NCBI GenBank assembly: GCA_036496385.1 | Contig: DASXLD010000070.1 | Span: 197,844-261,843 of the forward strand | Direction: 5' to 3' | DNA length: 64,000 nucleotides | Source: Schlegelella_A sp036496385 | GTDB taxonomy: Bacteria; Pseudomonadota; Gammaproteobacteria; Burkholderiales; Burkholderiaceae_C | Shown: in pieces, positions 25,047 to 32,959 of the stretch | How the letters are laid out: each line of letters starts with the position of its first letter | How positions within the stretch are numbered: the stretch's first letter is position 1 | The notes under the pieces: model-generated | Databases searched by the model: none | What the model was told of the DNA's origin: nothing | What the model saw: the letters and a program-made list of their open reading frames with translations, nothing else | Program-made: the position numbers and the translations under genes

Positions 25047-25442
25047 ATGTCTTCGGTGCACCGGGAGATCGTCGTCGCGCGCGACGTCGGCGACGTCTGG
25101 GACGCGCTCGCCGACGTCGGCGCGCTGCAGACGCGCCTCGTCCGCGGCTTCGTCACCGACTGCCGCCTCGAGCCGGGGGCGCGCGTCGTCACCTTCGCCA
25201 ACGGCATGGTCGCGCGCGAGCTGATCGTCGCGGTCGATGCCGAGCGGCGGCGGGTTGCCTGGTCGGTCGTCGGCGGCCGCCTCAGCCATCACAACGCGAG
25301 CGCGCAGGCGTTCGCCGAACGCGACGGCACGACCCGCATCGTCTGGATCGCCGACTTCCTCCCCGACGAGCACGCGCCGGCGATCGCCGCCATGATCGAA
25401 CAGGGCCTGGCGGCGATGAAGAGCACGCTCGAGATGCGCTGA
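25047..25442 (+). CDS. SRPBCC-fold (START-like) protein
   Basis: 131 residues. The start VHREIVVARDVGDVWDALADVG is the first strand and helix of the polyketide cyclase/START-like fold, and the C-terminal helix is IAAMIEQGLAAMKSTLEM. These proteins bind a hydrophobic ligand in a helix-grip pocket; some are cyclases or carriers. GAAGGAG lies about 8 bases before the ATG. It is divergent from the P450 gene. The ligand is unknown. Confidence 0.8.
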   Translation: MSSVHREIVVARDVGDVWDALADVGALQTRLVRGFVTDCRLEPGARVVTFANGMVARELIVAVDAERRRVAWSVVGGRLSHHNASAQAFAERDGTTRIVWIADFLPDEHAPAIAAMIEQGLAAMKSTLEMR

Positions 25443-25656
25443 GGTCGGCCGCCTCGAGGCGCCAGCCGCGACTCCGTACCGGCCGAGCGTCTCGACGCCA
25501 CGTTCGTGCCGGCGCGCCGGTCCGGTCCGCGTTCACCGGCTTGACGTGGCCGGCGATGCGCGTGTTCTGAAGCATCGTCGGGAGCAGCTCCAGGCTCGCG
25601 GGCACGTCGGCTGCTAGGCGGCAGGACCACGTTCCACCAAGAGACGAGGACAGCGC

Positions 25657-25896
25657 ATGGCAACGTATGGCAAGAAGGCGTCGGACAAGGTCGAGAAGGC
25701 GATGCACGAGCGCAAGCACGGCACGCTGAAGAGCGGCGGCTCCGGCAAGAAGGTGACGAGCAAGAAGCAGGCGATCGCGATCGGCCTTTCCGAGGCGCGC
25801 CGCGCAGGCGGCAAGGTGCCGGCGAAGAAGACCGCATCGCGCAAGACCGGCGCCGGCAAGACGGCGCGCAAGTCGGCACAGAAGAAGTCCTCGTAA
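25657..25896 (+). CDS. Small Lys/Ala-rich basic protein (DUF6496-like)
   Basis: 79 residues. The N-terminal half reads like the DUF6496 family (KVEKAMHERKHGTLKSG, KQAIAIGLSEARRAG). The C-terminal half is a tail of Lys, Ala, Ser and Thr resembling the tail of histone H1-like proteins. It probably binds DNA or other polyanions non-specifically, which is inference from charge. The 213 bases before it hold no other gene that I can support. Confidence 0.8.
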   Translation: MATYGKKASDKVEKAMHERKHGTLKSGGSGKKVTSKKQAIAIGLSEARRAGGKVPAKKTASRKTGAGKTARKSAQKKSS

Positions 25897-25914
25897 GCGG
25901 CGCGGCCGCGCCGC
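25897..25914. terminator. Perfect 18-bp palindrome between convergent genes
   Basis: GCGGCGCGGCCGCGCCGC is its own reverse complement and begins one base after the stop of the basic-protein gene, 8 bases from the stop of the gamma-glutamyltransferase gene. It can form a strong hairpin on either strand. There is no T-run, so terminator function is inferred from position only. Confidence 0.45.
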
Positions 25915-25921
25915 ATGCCCG

Positions 25922-27673
25922 TCAGTAGCCGAGGGCGAGCCCGGTGTTGCGGCGCGGGTCGTTGGCGCCATAGAAGCGGTTGCTGCCGACCGGCTTGCCG
26001 CCGAGCGTCGGCGCGCCGACCAGGATCGCGGCGACGTGGTTGGCCGGTTGCGGTCCCGCGAACACGTGGCCCATGCCTTCGAGGATCCGGCGCGTGTCGG
26101 GGCTGATCGCGAACGCCTCGAGATTGGTCGGATTGGGCAGCCACTGCTGGTGAAAGCGCGGCGCGTCGACCGCCTCCTGCACGTTCATGTCGTAGTCGAT
26201 CACGTTGAGGATCATGTGCAGCACGACCGTGATGATGCGGCTGCCGCCCGGCGTGCCGACCACCATCACGGGCTTGCCGCCCTGGGTGACGATCGTCGGG
26301 CTCATCGAGCTGAGCGGGCGCTTGCCGGGCGCGATCGCGTTCGCTTCGCCCTGCACCAGGCCGTAGAGATTGGCAACGCCTAGCTTGGCGGTGAAGTCGT
26401 CCATCTCGTCGTTCAACAGCACGCCGCTGCCGCCCGCGGTGACCTTGGCGCCGAACAGGTCGTTCAGCGTATACGTGACCGCGACCGCATTGCCTTTCGA
26501 ATCGACGATCGAGTAGTGGGTCGTGTTGCTGCCTTCGTGCGGAGCGACGCCCGCCTTCAGATCCTTCGAGATCGCCGCCCTCTGCGGATCGATGGCGGCG
26601 CGAAGCTTTGCCGCATAGCGCTTGTCGAGCAGGTGGTCGACGGGATTGGTGACGAAGTCCGGATCGCCGAGATAGCTGTTGCGGTCGACGTAGGCGTGGC
26701 GCATCGCCTCGATCTGCACGTGCACCGCCCGGGCCGAGCGAAAGCCCCAGTCCTTCAGCGGATAGCCCTCGAGGACGTTCAGGATCTCGCAGATGACGAC
26801 GCCTCCCGAGCTCGGCGGCGGCGCCGAGACGACGTGGTAGCCACGGTAGTCGCATTCGATCGGCGCCAGCTCGCGCGTCGTGTACTGGTCGAGGTCCGCC
26901 TGCGTGAGGAGCCCCCTGCCGGCGCGGCTCGAGGCCACGATCGCGCGCGCGACCGGCCCCTGGTAGAAGCCGGCGGCGCCGGCTTCGCTGATCTGGCGCA
27001 GCGTCGCCGCGAGATCCTTCTGGACCAGGCGGTCGCCGGCGGCGTAGGGCTGGCCGCCCGGCTTCAGGAAGATCGCGCTCGTCGCCGGATCGACCTTGAA
27101 CGCCTCGCTCGCCATCGCGAGCAGGGCAGCGTCGCCCCGATCGAGGACGAAGCCCTGCTCGGCGAAGCGGATCGCCGGCGCGATCAGGTCGGCGCGCTTC
27201 ATCGTGCCGTACTTCGCGAGCGCCGTCTCGAGCCCCGAGACGGTGCCCGGCACGGCGACGGCGAGATGGCCGGTCGTCGTCGCTCCCTTGATCACGTTGC
27301 CGGCGCCGTCGAGGTACATGTCGGCGGTCGCGGCGAGCGGCGCCTTCTCGCGAAAGTCGAGGAAGGTCTTCCTGCCGTCGGCGAGCTGCAGTGTCATGAA
27401 GCCGCCGCCGCCGAGGTTGCCGGCGGCCGGATAGACGACGGCGAGCGCGTAGCCGACCGCGACCGCGGCGTCGACGGCGTTGCCGCCTCGGCGCAGGACG
27501 TCGACGCCGACTTCGGTCGCGAGATGCTGGGCGCTGACGACCATGCCGTTCTCGGCTGCCACCGGCGCCGCCGACGCGGCGTGAACGACGGTGACGATCG
27601 CCGAGCCCAGGAACACCGCCCCCGCGCTGCATGCCAGGACGAAGCGCCGCGCGAGCGATCGATTCCAGCCCAT
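25922..27673 (-). CDS. ggt: Gamma-glutamyltransferase proenzyme
   Basis: 583 residues with an N-terminal signal region (about 10-33). The large-subunit part has GNAVDAAVAVGYALAVVYP and GGGGFM. The autocleavage and catalytic threonine is T384 in SNTTHYS, followed by LNDEMDDF and PLSSMSPTIV, which bind the gamma-glutamyl group. The periplasmic enzyme cuts glutathione and other gamma-glutamyl compounds. It is probably monocistronic. The 228 bases upstream to the next gene show no other coding sequence. Confidence 0.92.
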   Translation of the reverse strand: MGWNRSLARRFVLACSAGAVFLGSAIVTVVHAASAAPVAAENGMVVSAQHLATEVGVDVLRRGGNAVDAAVAVGYALAVVYPAAGNLGGGGFMTLQLADGRKTFLDFREKAPLAATADMYLDGAGNVIKGATTTGHLAVAVPGTVSGLETALAKYGTMKRADLIAPAIRFAEQGFVLDRGDAALLAMASEAFKVDPATSAIFLKPGGQPYAAGDRLVQKDLAATLRQISEAGAAGFYQGPVARAIVASSRAGRGLLTQADLDQYTTRELAPIECDYRGYHVVSAPPPSSGGVVICEILNVLEGYPLKDWGFRSARAVHVQIEAMRHAYVDRNSYLGDPDFVTNPVDHLLDKRYAAKLRAAIDPQRAAISKDLKAGVAPHEGSNTTHYSIVDSKGNAVAVTYTLNDLFGAKVTAGGSGVLLNDEMDDFTAKLGVANLYGLVQGEANAIAPGKRPLSSMSPTIVTQGGKPVMVVGTPGGSRIITVVLHMILNVIDYDMNVQEAVDAPRFHQQWLPNPTNLEAFAISPDTRRILEGMGHVFAGPQPANHVAAILVGAPTLGGKPVGSNRFYGANDPRRNTGLALGY

Positions 27674-27901
27674 GTCGATATCGCTGTAAGAAAACGTGAA
27701 CCGCGCCGATGCGGCCAGGCGACGACTCTATCGCGCGCCGCGATCGGCCCGGCGCGTGGAGCCGTGCACATCGTGTTACGAGATGGCCTCGGATCGGGGG
27801 GTTTGTTCACAGACAACGCGCGACGCGCGCGCCTAGGATGATCTCCCTGTCGCCAGGCGTGCTCGCCGCACGCGTCGCGCGACGGCCGCACGCCACCTGC
27901 C

Positions 27902-29077
27902 ATGCCCCGCACGTCCCGACTGCTCGGCCAGCTCGTCGCCTTGGTGATCGGCGCGGCCGCGCTCGCCGGCTGCACGGCGCCCGCGCTTCTCCTCACCGCC
28001 ACCGGCGTCGCGACCGATACCAGCATGACGTGGGACATCGTCAAGCATGTCCACGGCCAGCTCACCGAGGATGACGCGACGCCCTGCGTGATGCTCAACA
28101 GCGTCCAGCGCGCCCTCAACGCGCGCTGCGCGTACGTTCCCGGCAGCATCCACGCGGCCGACATCGAGCACAGCGGCCTGCAAGGCTGCCCGCTCACCGC
28201 GGCGACACAGGATTCCCGCCTCTGGCGTGCGTTGCCCGAGCTGCTCGAGAAAGGCGCGCTCAGCGAGCGCTGCGCGCGCACGCCGCTGCAGGATCTCGCC
28301 GAGGTCGATGCTTGTCCCGACTTCCAGGCCGCGTCGCCCGCCGTCATCGAGGCGTTCGTCACGCTCGCCGAGAGCGATCGACGCGCGGTCCGGCATGACG
28401 TCTTTCGCATGTTCAGCTGCAATCGCGCCCGCGCCGTCGGCCTCGACCGCGTTCTCGTCGGCTGGCTCGACCGCGGCAAGCTGCAACCGGGAACGCTGTC
28501 GTTCAGTCCGCTCGAGGCGCTCGATCCGGAGATGCTGGTCTCGCGCTTTGGCCATGAGCTGCAGACCGCCGGCCATTCGCCGAAGGCGGCGCTCGATCCC
28601 TACGACGGCGCCCTGCCGAGCGGCTTCGAGGAGGCGCTGCGCACGGCCAACTGGGCCGCGCTCGAGTGGTGGCTGTACGAGCTGCCGCAGCTCGCGAACC
28701 TGGCGCCGCCGAGCCGCAATGCGCAGATGTCGTGGGTGCCTTTGCAGCGTGTGCTCCTGCCCGGCTACCTCGCCGACCCGGCGGCGCAGCCCGAGATGGT
28801 GAGTTTCCTGCTCGCCCGTGGTGCCAACCCGAGCCAGAAGCTGCCGTTCGATCCGTCGCGCACCGTCGTCACGTTCGCCAAGTCGATCAAGAGCCCGTCG
28901 CTCGCGCTGCTCGAGGTGCGGACGTCGCCCGCGGCGCCGACGACGACGCTGGCGAGCACGATCACCGGTGACGGTGCCGGCGGCGGCACCCGGCCGCCGC
29001 GCGACGGCACGCGGGCGCTGCGCCCGGCGGCGCGCTTCGATCCGCCACCGACGGCAGCCGACCCGGCGGCGCGCTGA
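27902..29077 (+). CDS. Lipoprotein of unknown function with ankyrin-like C-terminal part
   Basis: 391 residues. The signal peptide ends in the lipobox LAGC (C24), so the mature protein should be lipid-anchored. The middle is helical, with many cysteines (for example PCVMLNS, QGCPLT, DACPDF) that may form disulphides. Around 300-335, PEMVSFLLARGANPSQK looks like a single ankyrin-type repeat. The C-terminal 60 residues are Pro/Ala/Thr-rich. I do not recognise a family. It ends 7 bases from the convergent glutathione S-transferase stop. Confidence 0.65.
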   Translation: MPRTSRLLGQLVALVIGAAALAGCTAPALLLTATGVATDTSMTWDIVKHVHGQLTEDDATPCVMLNSVQRALNARCAYVPGSIHAADIEHSGLQGCPLTAATQDSRLWRALPELLEKGALSERCARTPLQDLAEVDACPDFQAASPAVIEAFVTLAESDRRAVRHDVFRMFSCNRARAVGLDRVLVGWLDRGKLQPGTLSFSPLEALDPEMLVSRFGHELQTAGHSPKAALDPYDGALPSGFEEALRTANWAALEWWLYELPQLANLAPPSRNAQMSWVPLQRVLLPGYLADPAAQPEMVSFLLARGANPSQKLPFDPSRTVVTFAKSIKSPSLALLEVRTSPAAPTTTLASTITGDGAGGGTRPPRDGTRALRPAARFDPPPTAADPAAR

Positions 29078-29084
29078 GCGACGC

Positions 29085-29759
29085 TCAGTCGCGCGCGAAG
29101 CTGTAGGGCCCGCCGCGCTCGAGCGCCCGCCGGTAGGCGGGACGGGCGTGGATCTTCTTCAGGAACTCGATCAGCTTCGGCCGGCTCGCGTCGAGGCCGG
29201 CGCGCTGCTGTGCCGCCTCGACCGGAAAGCTCATCTGGATGTCCGCGGCGCTGAAGGCGCTGCCGGCGAACCATTCGCTTCGCGCGAGCTCGCTCTCCAT
29301 GAAGTCGAGCTGCCGCTTCAGGTTCGGCTCGATCATCAGCCCCTTGACCTTGCGTGAGATGCCGCGCGCAATCGGCTTGACGAAGAACGGCATCGGCCCC
29401 GACTCGATGCGATCGAAGATCAGCTTCAGCAGCAGCGGCGGCATTGCCGAGCCTTCGGCGAAGTGGAGCCAGTAGGTGAAGCGCCGGCGGTCGTCGGTCC
29501 CGGCGGGCGGCCGCAGCAGCCCGGCGCTGTACTTGTCGAGCAAGTGCTCGATGATCGCGCCCGATTCGGCGACCGTGGCGCCGTCGTCGCTGACGACGGG
29601 CGACTTGCCGAGCGGGTGCACGCGCGCAAGTTCGGGCGGCGCGAGCATCGTCTTGGCGTCGCGCTCGTACTTCTTGATCTCGTACGGCACGCCGAGCTCC
29701 TCGAGCAGCCAGAGGACGCGCTGCGAGCGCGAGTTGTTGAGGTGATGGACGGTGATCAT
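29085..29759 (-). CDS. Glutathione S-transferase
   Basis: 224 residues from the ATG at 29759. The thioredoxin-like N-terminal domain starts ITVHHLNNSRSQRVLWLLEE, with Ser/Arg at the glutathione site, then the cis-Pro loop GKSPVV and the DDGATVAESGAI contact. The C-terminal domain is all helical (about 90-215). The stretch FVKPIARGISRKVKG resembles fungal and bacterial GstA-like enzymes. It follows urtE on the same strand at a distance of 88 bases and is not a usual part of urea transport operons, so co-transcription is uncertain. Confidence 0.88.
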   Translation of the reverse strand: MITVHHLNNSRSQRVLWLLEELGVPYEIKKYERDAKTMLAPPELARVHPLGKSPVVSDDGATVAESGAIIEHLLDKYSAGLLRPPAGTDDRRRFTYWLHFAEGSAMPPLLLKLIFDRIESGPMPFFVKPIARGISRKVKGLMIEPNLKRQLDFMESELARSEWFAGSAFSAADIQMSFPVEAAQQRAGLDASRPKLIEFLKKIHARPAYRRALERGGPYSFARD

Positions 29760-29847
29760 CGCGAGCTCTGGTGCGGCGGCGGCCGGGACCGCATTGTGGC
29801 CGCGCAGCCGCGAGGCCCGGCGCACGCGTCAGCCGCGCCGCTGCGCG

Positions 29848-30669
29848 TCAGATCGACATCCGGGCGCGAACGCCGTCGGCCTGCATGTCGGCGCCGCGGC
29901 CGCTCTGGACGACCTCGCCGCGCTCCATGACGAGATAGCGGTCGGCGAGCTCGGCGGCGAAGTCGTAGAACTGCTCGACGAGAACGATCGCCACCCGCTG
30001 CCGCTTGCCGTCGACCGCAAGGCCGGTGTCGGCGAGGGTTCGGATGACGCGGCCGATCTCCTTGATGATCGATGGCTGGATGCCTTCGGTCGGCTCGTCG
30101 AGGACGAGCAGGCTCGGCGCCGCCGCAAGCGCGCGCGCGATCGCGAGCTGCTGCTGCTGGCCGCCCGAAAGATCGCCGCCGCGCCGGTTCAGCATCTGCT
30201 TGAGGACCGGGAACAGCTCGAACAGCTCGCCCGGCAGCGGCGTCCCGCCGCGCCGGGTGGCGAGTCCCATCTGCAGGTTCTCGGCGACGCTCAGGCGAAG
30301 GAAGATCTCGCGCCCCTGCGGCACGTAGCCGATGCCGCGGCGCGCCCGCTGGTACGGCGTCTCGCGGGTGATGTCGGCGCCGCCGAACTGCACCGTCCCC
30401 GAGCGCACCGGAACGACCCCCATCAGGCTCTTCAGCAGCGTCGTCTTGCCGACGCCATTGCGGCCCAGAATCACCGTCACTTCGCCCGCCGCGGCGTCGA
30501 AGGCGACGTTGCGCAGGATGTGCGAGCCGCCGTAGTACTGCTGCAGCGCCTCGACCCGGAGCAGCGGCGCCGTCGCCGCTGCCGGGGATGTCGCCGCCGC
30601 CTTCGCACGCACCGGGTCGTGCGGCAGCGCCGCGGCGAACGCGGTCAGGGAGCGAGCGCTATCGGCCAA
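29848..30669 (-). CDS. urtE: Urea ABC transporter ATPase UrtE
   Basis: 273 residues if it starts at the TTG at 30669, which overlaps the urtD stop by 11 bases; a GTG at 30612 would give 254 and removes a poorly conserved Ala-rich lead. Walker A GRNGVGKT, signature LSGGQQQQ and Walker B LLVLDEPTEGIQPSI are all present. The phrase YYGGSHILRNV is the usual UrtE start. It is the fifth gene of the urt operon. The Ala-rich N-terminus of about 35 residues is longer than in most UrtE proteins. Confidence 0.9.
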   Translation of the reverse strand: MADSARSLTAFAAALPHDPVRAKAAATSPAAATAPLLRVEALQQYYGGSHILRNVAFDAAAGEVTVILGRNGVGKTTLLKSLMGVVPVRSGTVQFGGADITRETPYQRARRGIGYVPQGREIFLRLSVAENLQMGLATRRGGTPLPGELFELFPVLKQMLNRRGGDLSGGQQQQLAIARALAAAPSLLVLDEPTEGIQPSIIKEIGRVIRTLADTGLAVDGKRQRVAIVLVEQFYDFAAELADRYLVMERGEVVQSGRGADMQADGVRARMSI

Positions 30670-31549
30670 GGTAGACCTCGACCACCTTGTCGTTGGCCTG
30701 GACGTCGGCGAGCGACCCTTCGGCGAGGACGCTGCCCTCGTGCAGCACGGTCACCAGCTTCTTCGCGTTGCCGTGCGTCAGGGCGTGAATGAACTTCATG
30801 TCGTGCTCGACGACGACGAGCGAATGGCTGCCCTCGAGCGAGAGGAAGAGCTCGGCGGTGCGCTCGGTCTCCTCGTCGGTCATGCCGGCGACCGGCTCGT
30901 CGAGGAGCAGCAGGCGCGGGTCCTGGATCAGCAGCATGCCGATCTCGAGCCACTGCTTCTGGCCGTGCGAGAGCGCCCCGGCCTTGCGTTGGGCGTGCCC
31001 CTTCAGATGGATCAGGACCAGCGTCTCGCCGATCCGATCGAGCTGTTCGCCCGAGAGGCGAAAGAACAGCGATGCGCGCACGCCGCGGTCGGCCTTCAGC
31101 GCGAGCTCGAGGTTCTCGAATACCGACAGGTGCTCGAACACCGTCGGCTTCTGGAATTTTCGGCCGACGCCGATCGACGCGATCTCGTTCTCGCGCAGGC
31201 GCAGCAGGTCGATCGTCGAGCCGAAGAAGGCCCGCCCCGCATCTGGCCGCGTCTTGCCGGTGATGACGTCCATCATCGTCGTTTTGCCGGCGCCGTTCGG
31301 GCCGATGATGCAACGCATCTCGCCGGCGCTGATCGAGAGCGACAGCGCGTTGAGCGCCTTGAAGCCGTCGAAGCTGACGGTGATGTCGTCGAGGTACAGG
31401 ATCGCGCCGTGGGCGACGTCGAGCTCGCCGCTAGCGATGCGCGAGTAGCTCGCCTGGCGGCCGCCCGATCTGCCCGCTGCAGCGACGGCCGCCCGCTCTT
31501 CGGCTTCGCGGCGGATGCGGGCACCGGCGAGCATCAGGTCGGGCGTCAC
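30659..31549 (-). CDS. urtD: Urea ABC transporter ATPase UrtD
   Basis: 296 residues from a GTG at 31549 that overlaps the urtC stop (GTGA). Walker A GPNGAGKT, the signature LSHGQKQWLEIG and Walker B LLLLDEPVAGM mark UrtD, as does VSFDGFKALNALSLSI. The first 50 residues are a charged extension that is common in betaproteobacterial UrtD. It is one of the two ATPases of the urea importer. Confidence 0.92.
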   Translation of the reverse strand: MTPDLMLAGARIRREAEERAAVAAAGRSGGRQASYSRIASGELDVAHGAILYLDDITVSFDGFKALNALSLSISAGEMRCIIGPNGAGKTTMMDVITGKTRPDAGRAFFGSTIDLLRLRENEIASIGVGRKFQKPTVFEHLSVFENLELALKADRGVRASLFFRLSGEQLDRIGETLVLIHLKGHAQRKAGALSHGQKQWLEIGMLLIQDPRLLLLDEPVAGMTDEETERTAELFLSLEGSHSLVVVEHDMKFIHALTHGNAKKLVTVLHEGSVLAEGSLADVQANDKVVEVYLGR

Positions 31550-32706
31550 GACGCGCTCCCGCCTTCCTTGCGGACGCTGCGGCGCAGCCGCGCGACGACG
31601 CCGTCGGGCCCGCGCACGAGGCCGACGATGCCGTGCGGCAGGAACAGCGTGACGGCGATGAACATCGCACCGAGCGCGTACAGCCAGAACTCCGGGAACG
31701 CCTGCGTGAACCAGCTCTTCGCGCCGTTGACGAAGAAGGCGCCGACGATCGGCCCGATCAGCGTCGCCCGGCCGCCGACCGCGGTCCAGATCGCGATCTC
31801 GATCGACGCCGCCGGCGTCATCTCGCTCGGGTTGATGATGCCGACCTGCGGCACGTAGAGCGCGCCGGCGATGCCGCACATCACCGCCGAGAGCGTCCAG
31901 ATCGCAAGCTTGTAGCGCAACGGGTCGTAGCCGGTGAACATGACGCGGCTCTCGGCGTCGCGGATCGCCTGCAGGACGCGGCCGAACTTGCTCTCGACGA
32001 TCGCGCGCGCGAGCAGGAAGAACGCGATCAACGTGCAGCCGGTGGCGACGAACAGGAACATGCGCATCGTCGGCGTCGCGATCGGGTGGCCGAGGATGCG
32101 CTTGAAGTCGGTGAAGCCGTTGTTGCCGCCAAAGCCCGTTTCGTTGCGGAAGAAGAGCAACATCATCGCGAAGGTCATCGCCTGCGTGATGATCGAGAAG
32201 TAGACGCCCTTGATGCGCGAGCGGAAGGCGAAGAAACCGAACACGAACGCGAGCACGCCGGGCGCGATGACGACGAGCGCCATCTGGGCGACGAACGAGT
32301 CCGAGAGCGCCCAGTGCCACGGGAACTGCTTCCAGTTGAGGAAGACCATGAAGTCGGGCATCGGCATGCGGTACTGGCCGTCGCTGCCGATCTGGCGCAT
32401 CAGGTACATGCCCATGGCGTAACCGCCGAGGGCGAAGAAGACGCCGTGGCCGAGCGAGAGGATGCCGGTGTAGCCCCAAATCAGGTCCATCGCCAGCGCG
32501 CAGATCGCGTAGCACATGATCTTGCCGGCCAGCTGGACCGCGTACTCGCTCAGGTGAAAGACGCTGCCCTGCGGCACCAGCAGGTTGGCGATCGGCACCA
32601 GGACGGCGACGACGACGAGGGCGATCGTCACCCCGGCCCAGCCGCGGATGCCGAGCAGCATCGAATTGCGCGATGCGGGCGCAGGAAGTGGCAGGACTGC
32701 GCTCAT
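31546..32706 (-). CDS. urtC: Urea ABC transporter permease UrtC
   Basis: 386 residues with about ten membrane segments. Family features include YTGILSLGHGVFFALGGYAMGMYLMR, GGNNGFTDFKRILG and the coupling loop IRDAESRVMFTGY. It forms the channel with UrtB. It lies 253 bases downstream of urtB, an unusually wide gap for this operon, which is filled by a REP-like repeat. Confidence 0.92.
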   Translation of the reverse strand: MSAVLPLPAPASRNSMLLGIRGWAGVTIALVVVAVLVPIANLLVPQGSVFHLSEYAVQLAGKIMCYAICALAMDLIWGYTGILSLGHGVFFALGGYAMGMYLMRQIGSDGQYRMPMPDFMVFLNWKQFPWHWALSDSFVAQMALVVIAPGVLAFVFGFFAFRSRIKGVYFSIITQAMTFAMMLLFFRNETGFGGNNGFTDFKRILGHPIATPTMRMFLFVATGCTLIAFFLLARAIVESKFGRVLQAIRDAESRVMFTGYDPLRYKLAIWTLSAVMCGIAGALYVPQVGIINPSEMTPAASIEIAIWTAVGGRATLIGPIVGAFFVNGAKSWFTQAFPEFWLYALGAMFIAVTLFLPHGIVGLVRGPDGVVARLRRSVRKEGGSAS

Positions 32707-32716
32707 CGCTCGGATT

Positions 32717-32731
32717 TCTCACTGCGTGAGA
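32717..32731. repeat. Small inverted repeat upstream of urtC
   Basis: TCTCAC and GTGAGA form a perfect 6-bp stem around a TGC loop, 10 bases upstream of the urtC start. It could affect translation or be part of the repeat-derived gap; no function can be assigned. Confidence 0.35.
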
Positions 32732-32850
32732 GCCCGCCGGGTCGAAGCGCCAACGGGTTTGCTCTTCGTCTCGGATGCGCCGCGCCACAAGCCGACTTGC
32801 ACGCCGCCGACCGAACCTTCTTGCCGGAGCAATCCACTCGAATCGTGTTA

Positions 32851-32950
32851 GGCCCTTTGCTTTGCTTACTTTCATTTGGGCCAGCAAATGAAAGTAAGCC
32901 GCCTTGCCCGGGCGGGACCGGGCGGGCTGCCACGCAGTGAACAGGAAAGA
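32851..32950. repeat. REP-like palindromic element between urtB and urtC
   Basis: GCTTACTTTCATTTG (32864-32878) and CAAATGAAAGTAAGC (32885-32899) form a perfect 15-bp hairpin with a 6-base loop, followed by a GC-rich block with GGGCGGGACCGGGCGGG (about 32910-32926). The hairpin is AT-rich against a very GC-rich background. Elements of this layout, with AAAGTAAG next to a GC-rich tail, are dispersed in many Burkholderiales and related genomes. It sits inside the urt operon without breaking a gene. Confidence 0.65.
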
Positions 32951-32959
32951 ACCAAGCGC

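Noticed and set aside
25443..25656. Possible small gene between the SRPBCC and basic-protein genes
   Set aside because: No frame with a start, ribosome binding site and protein-like composition; treated as non-coding.
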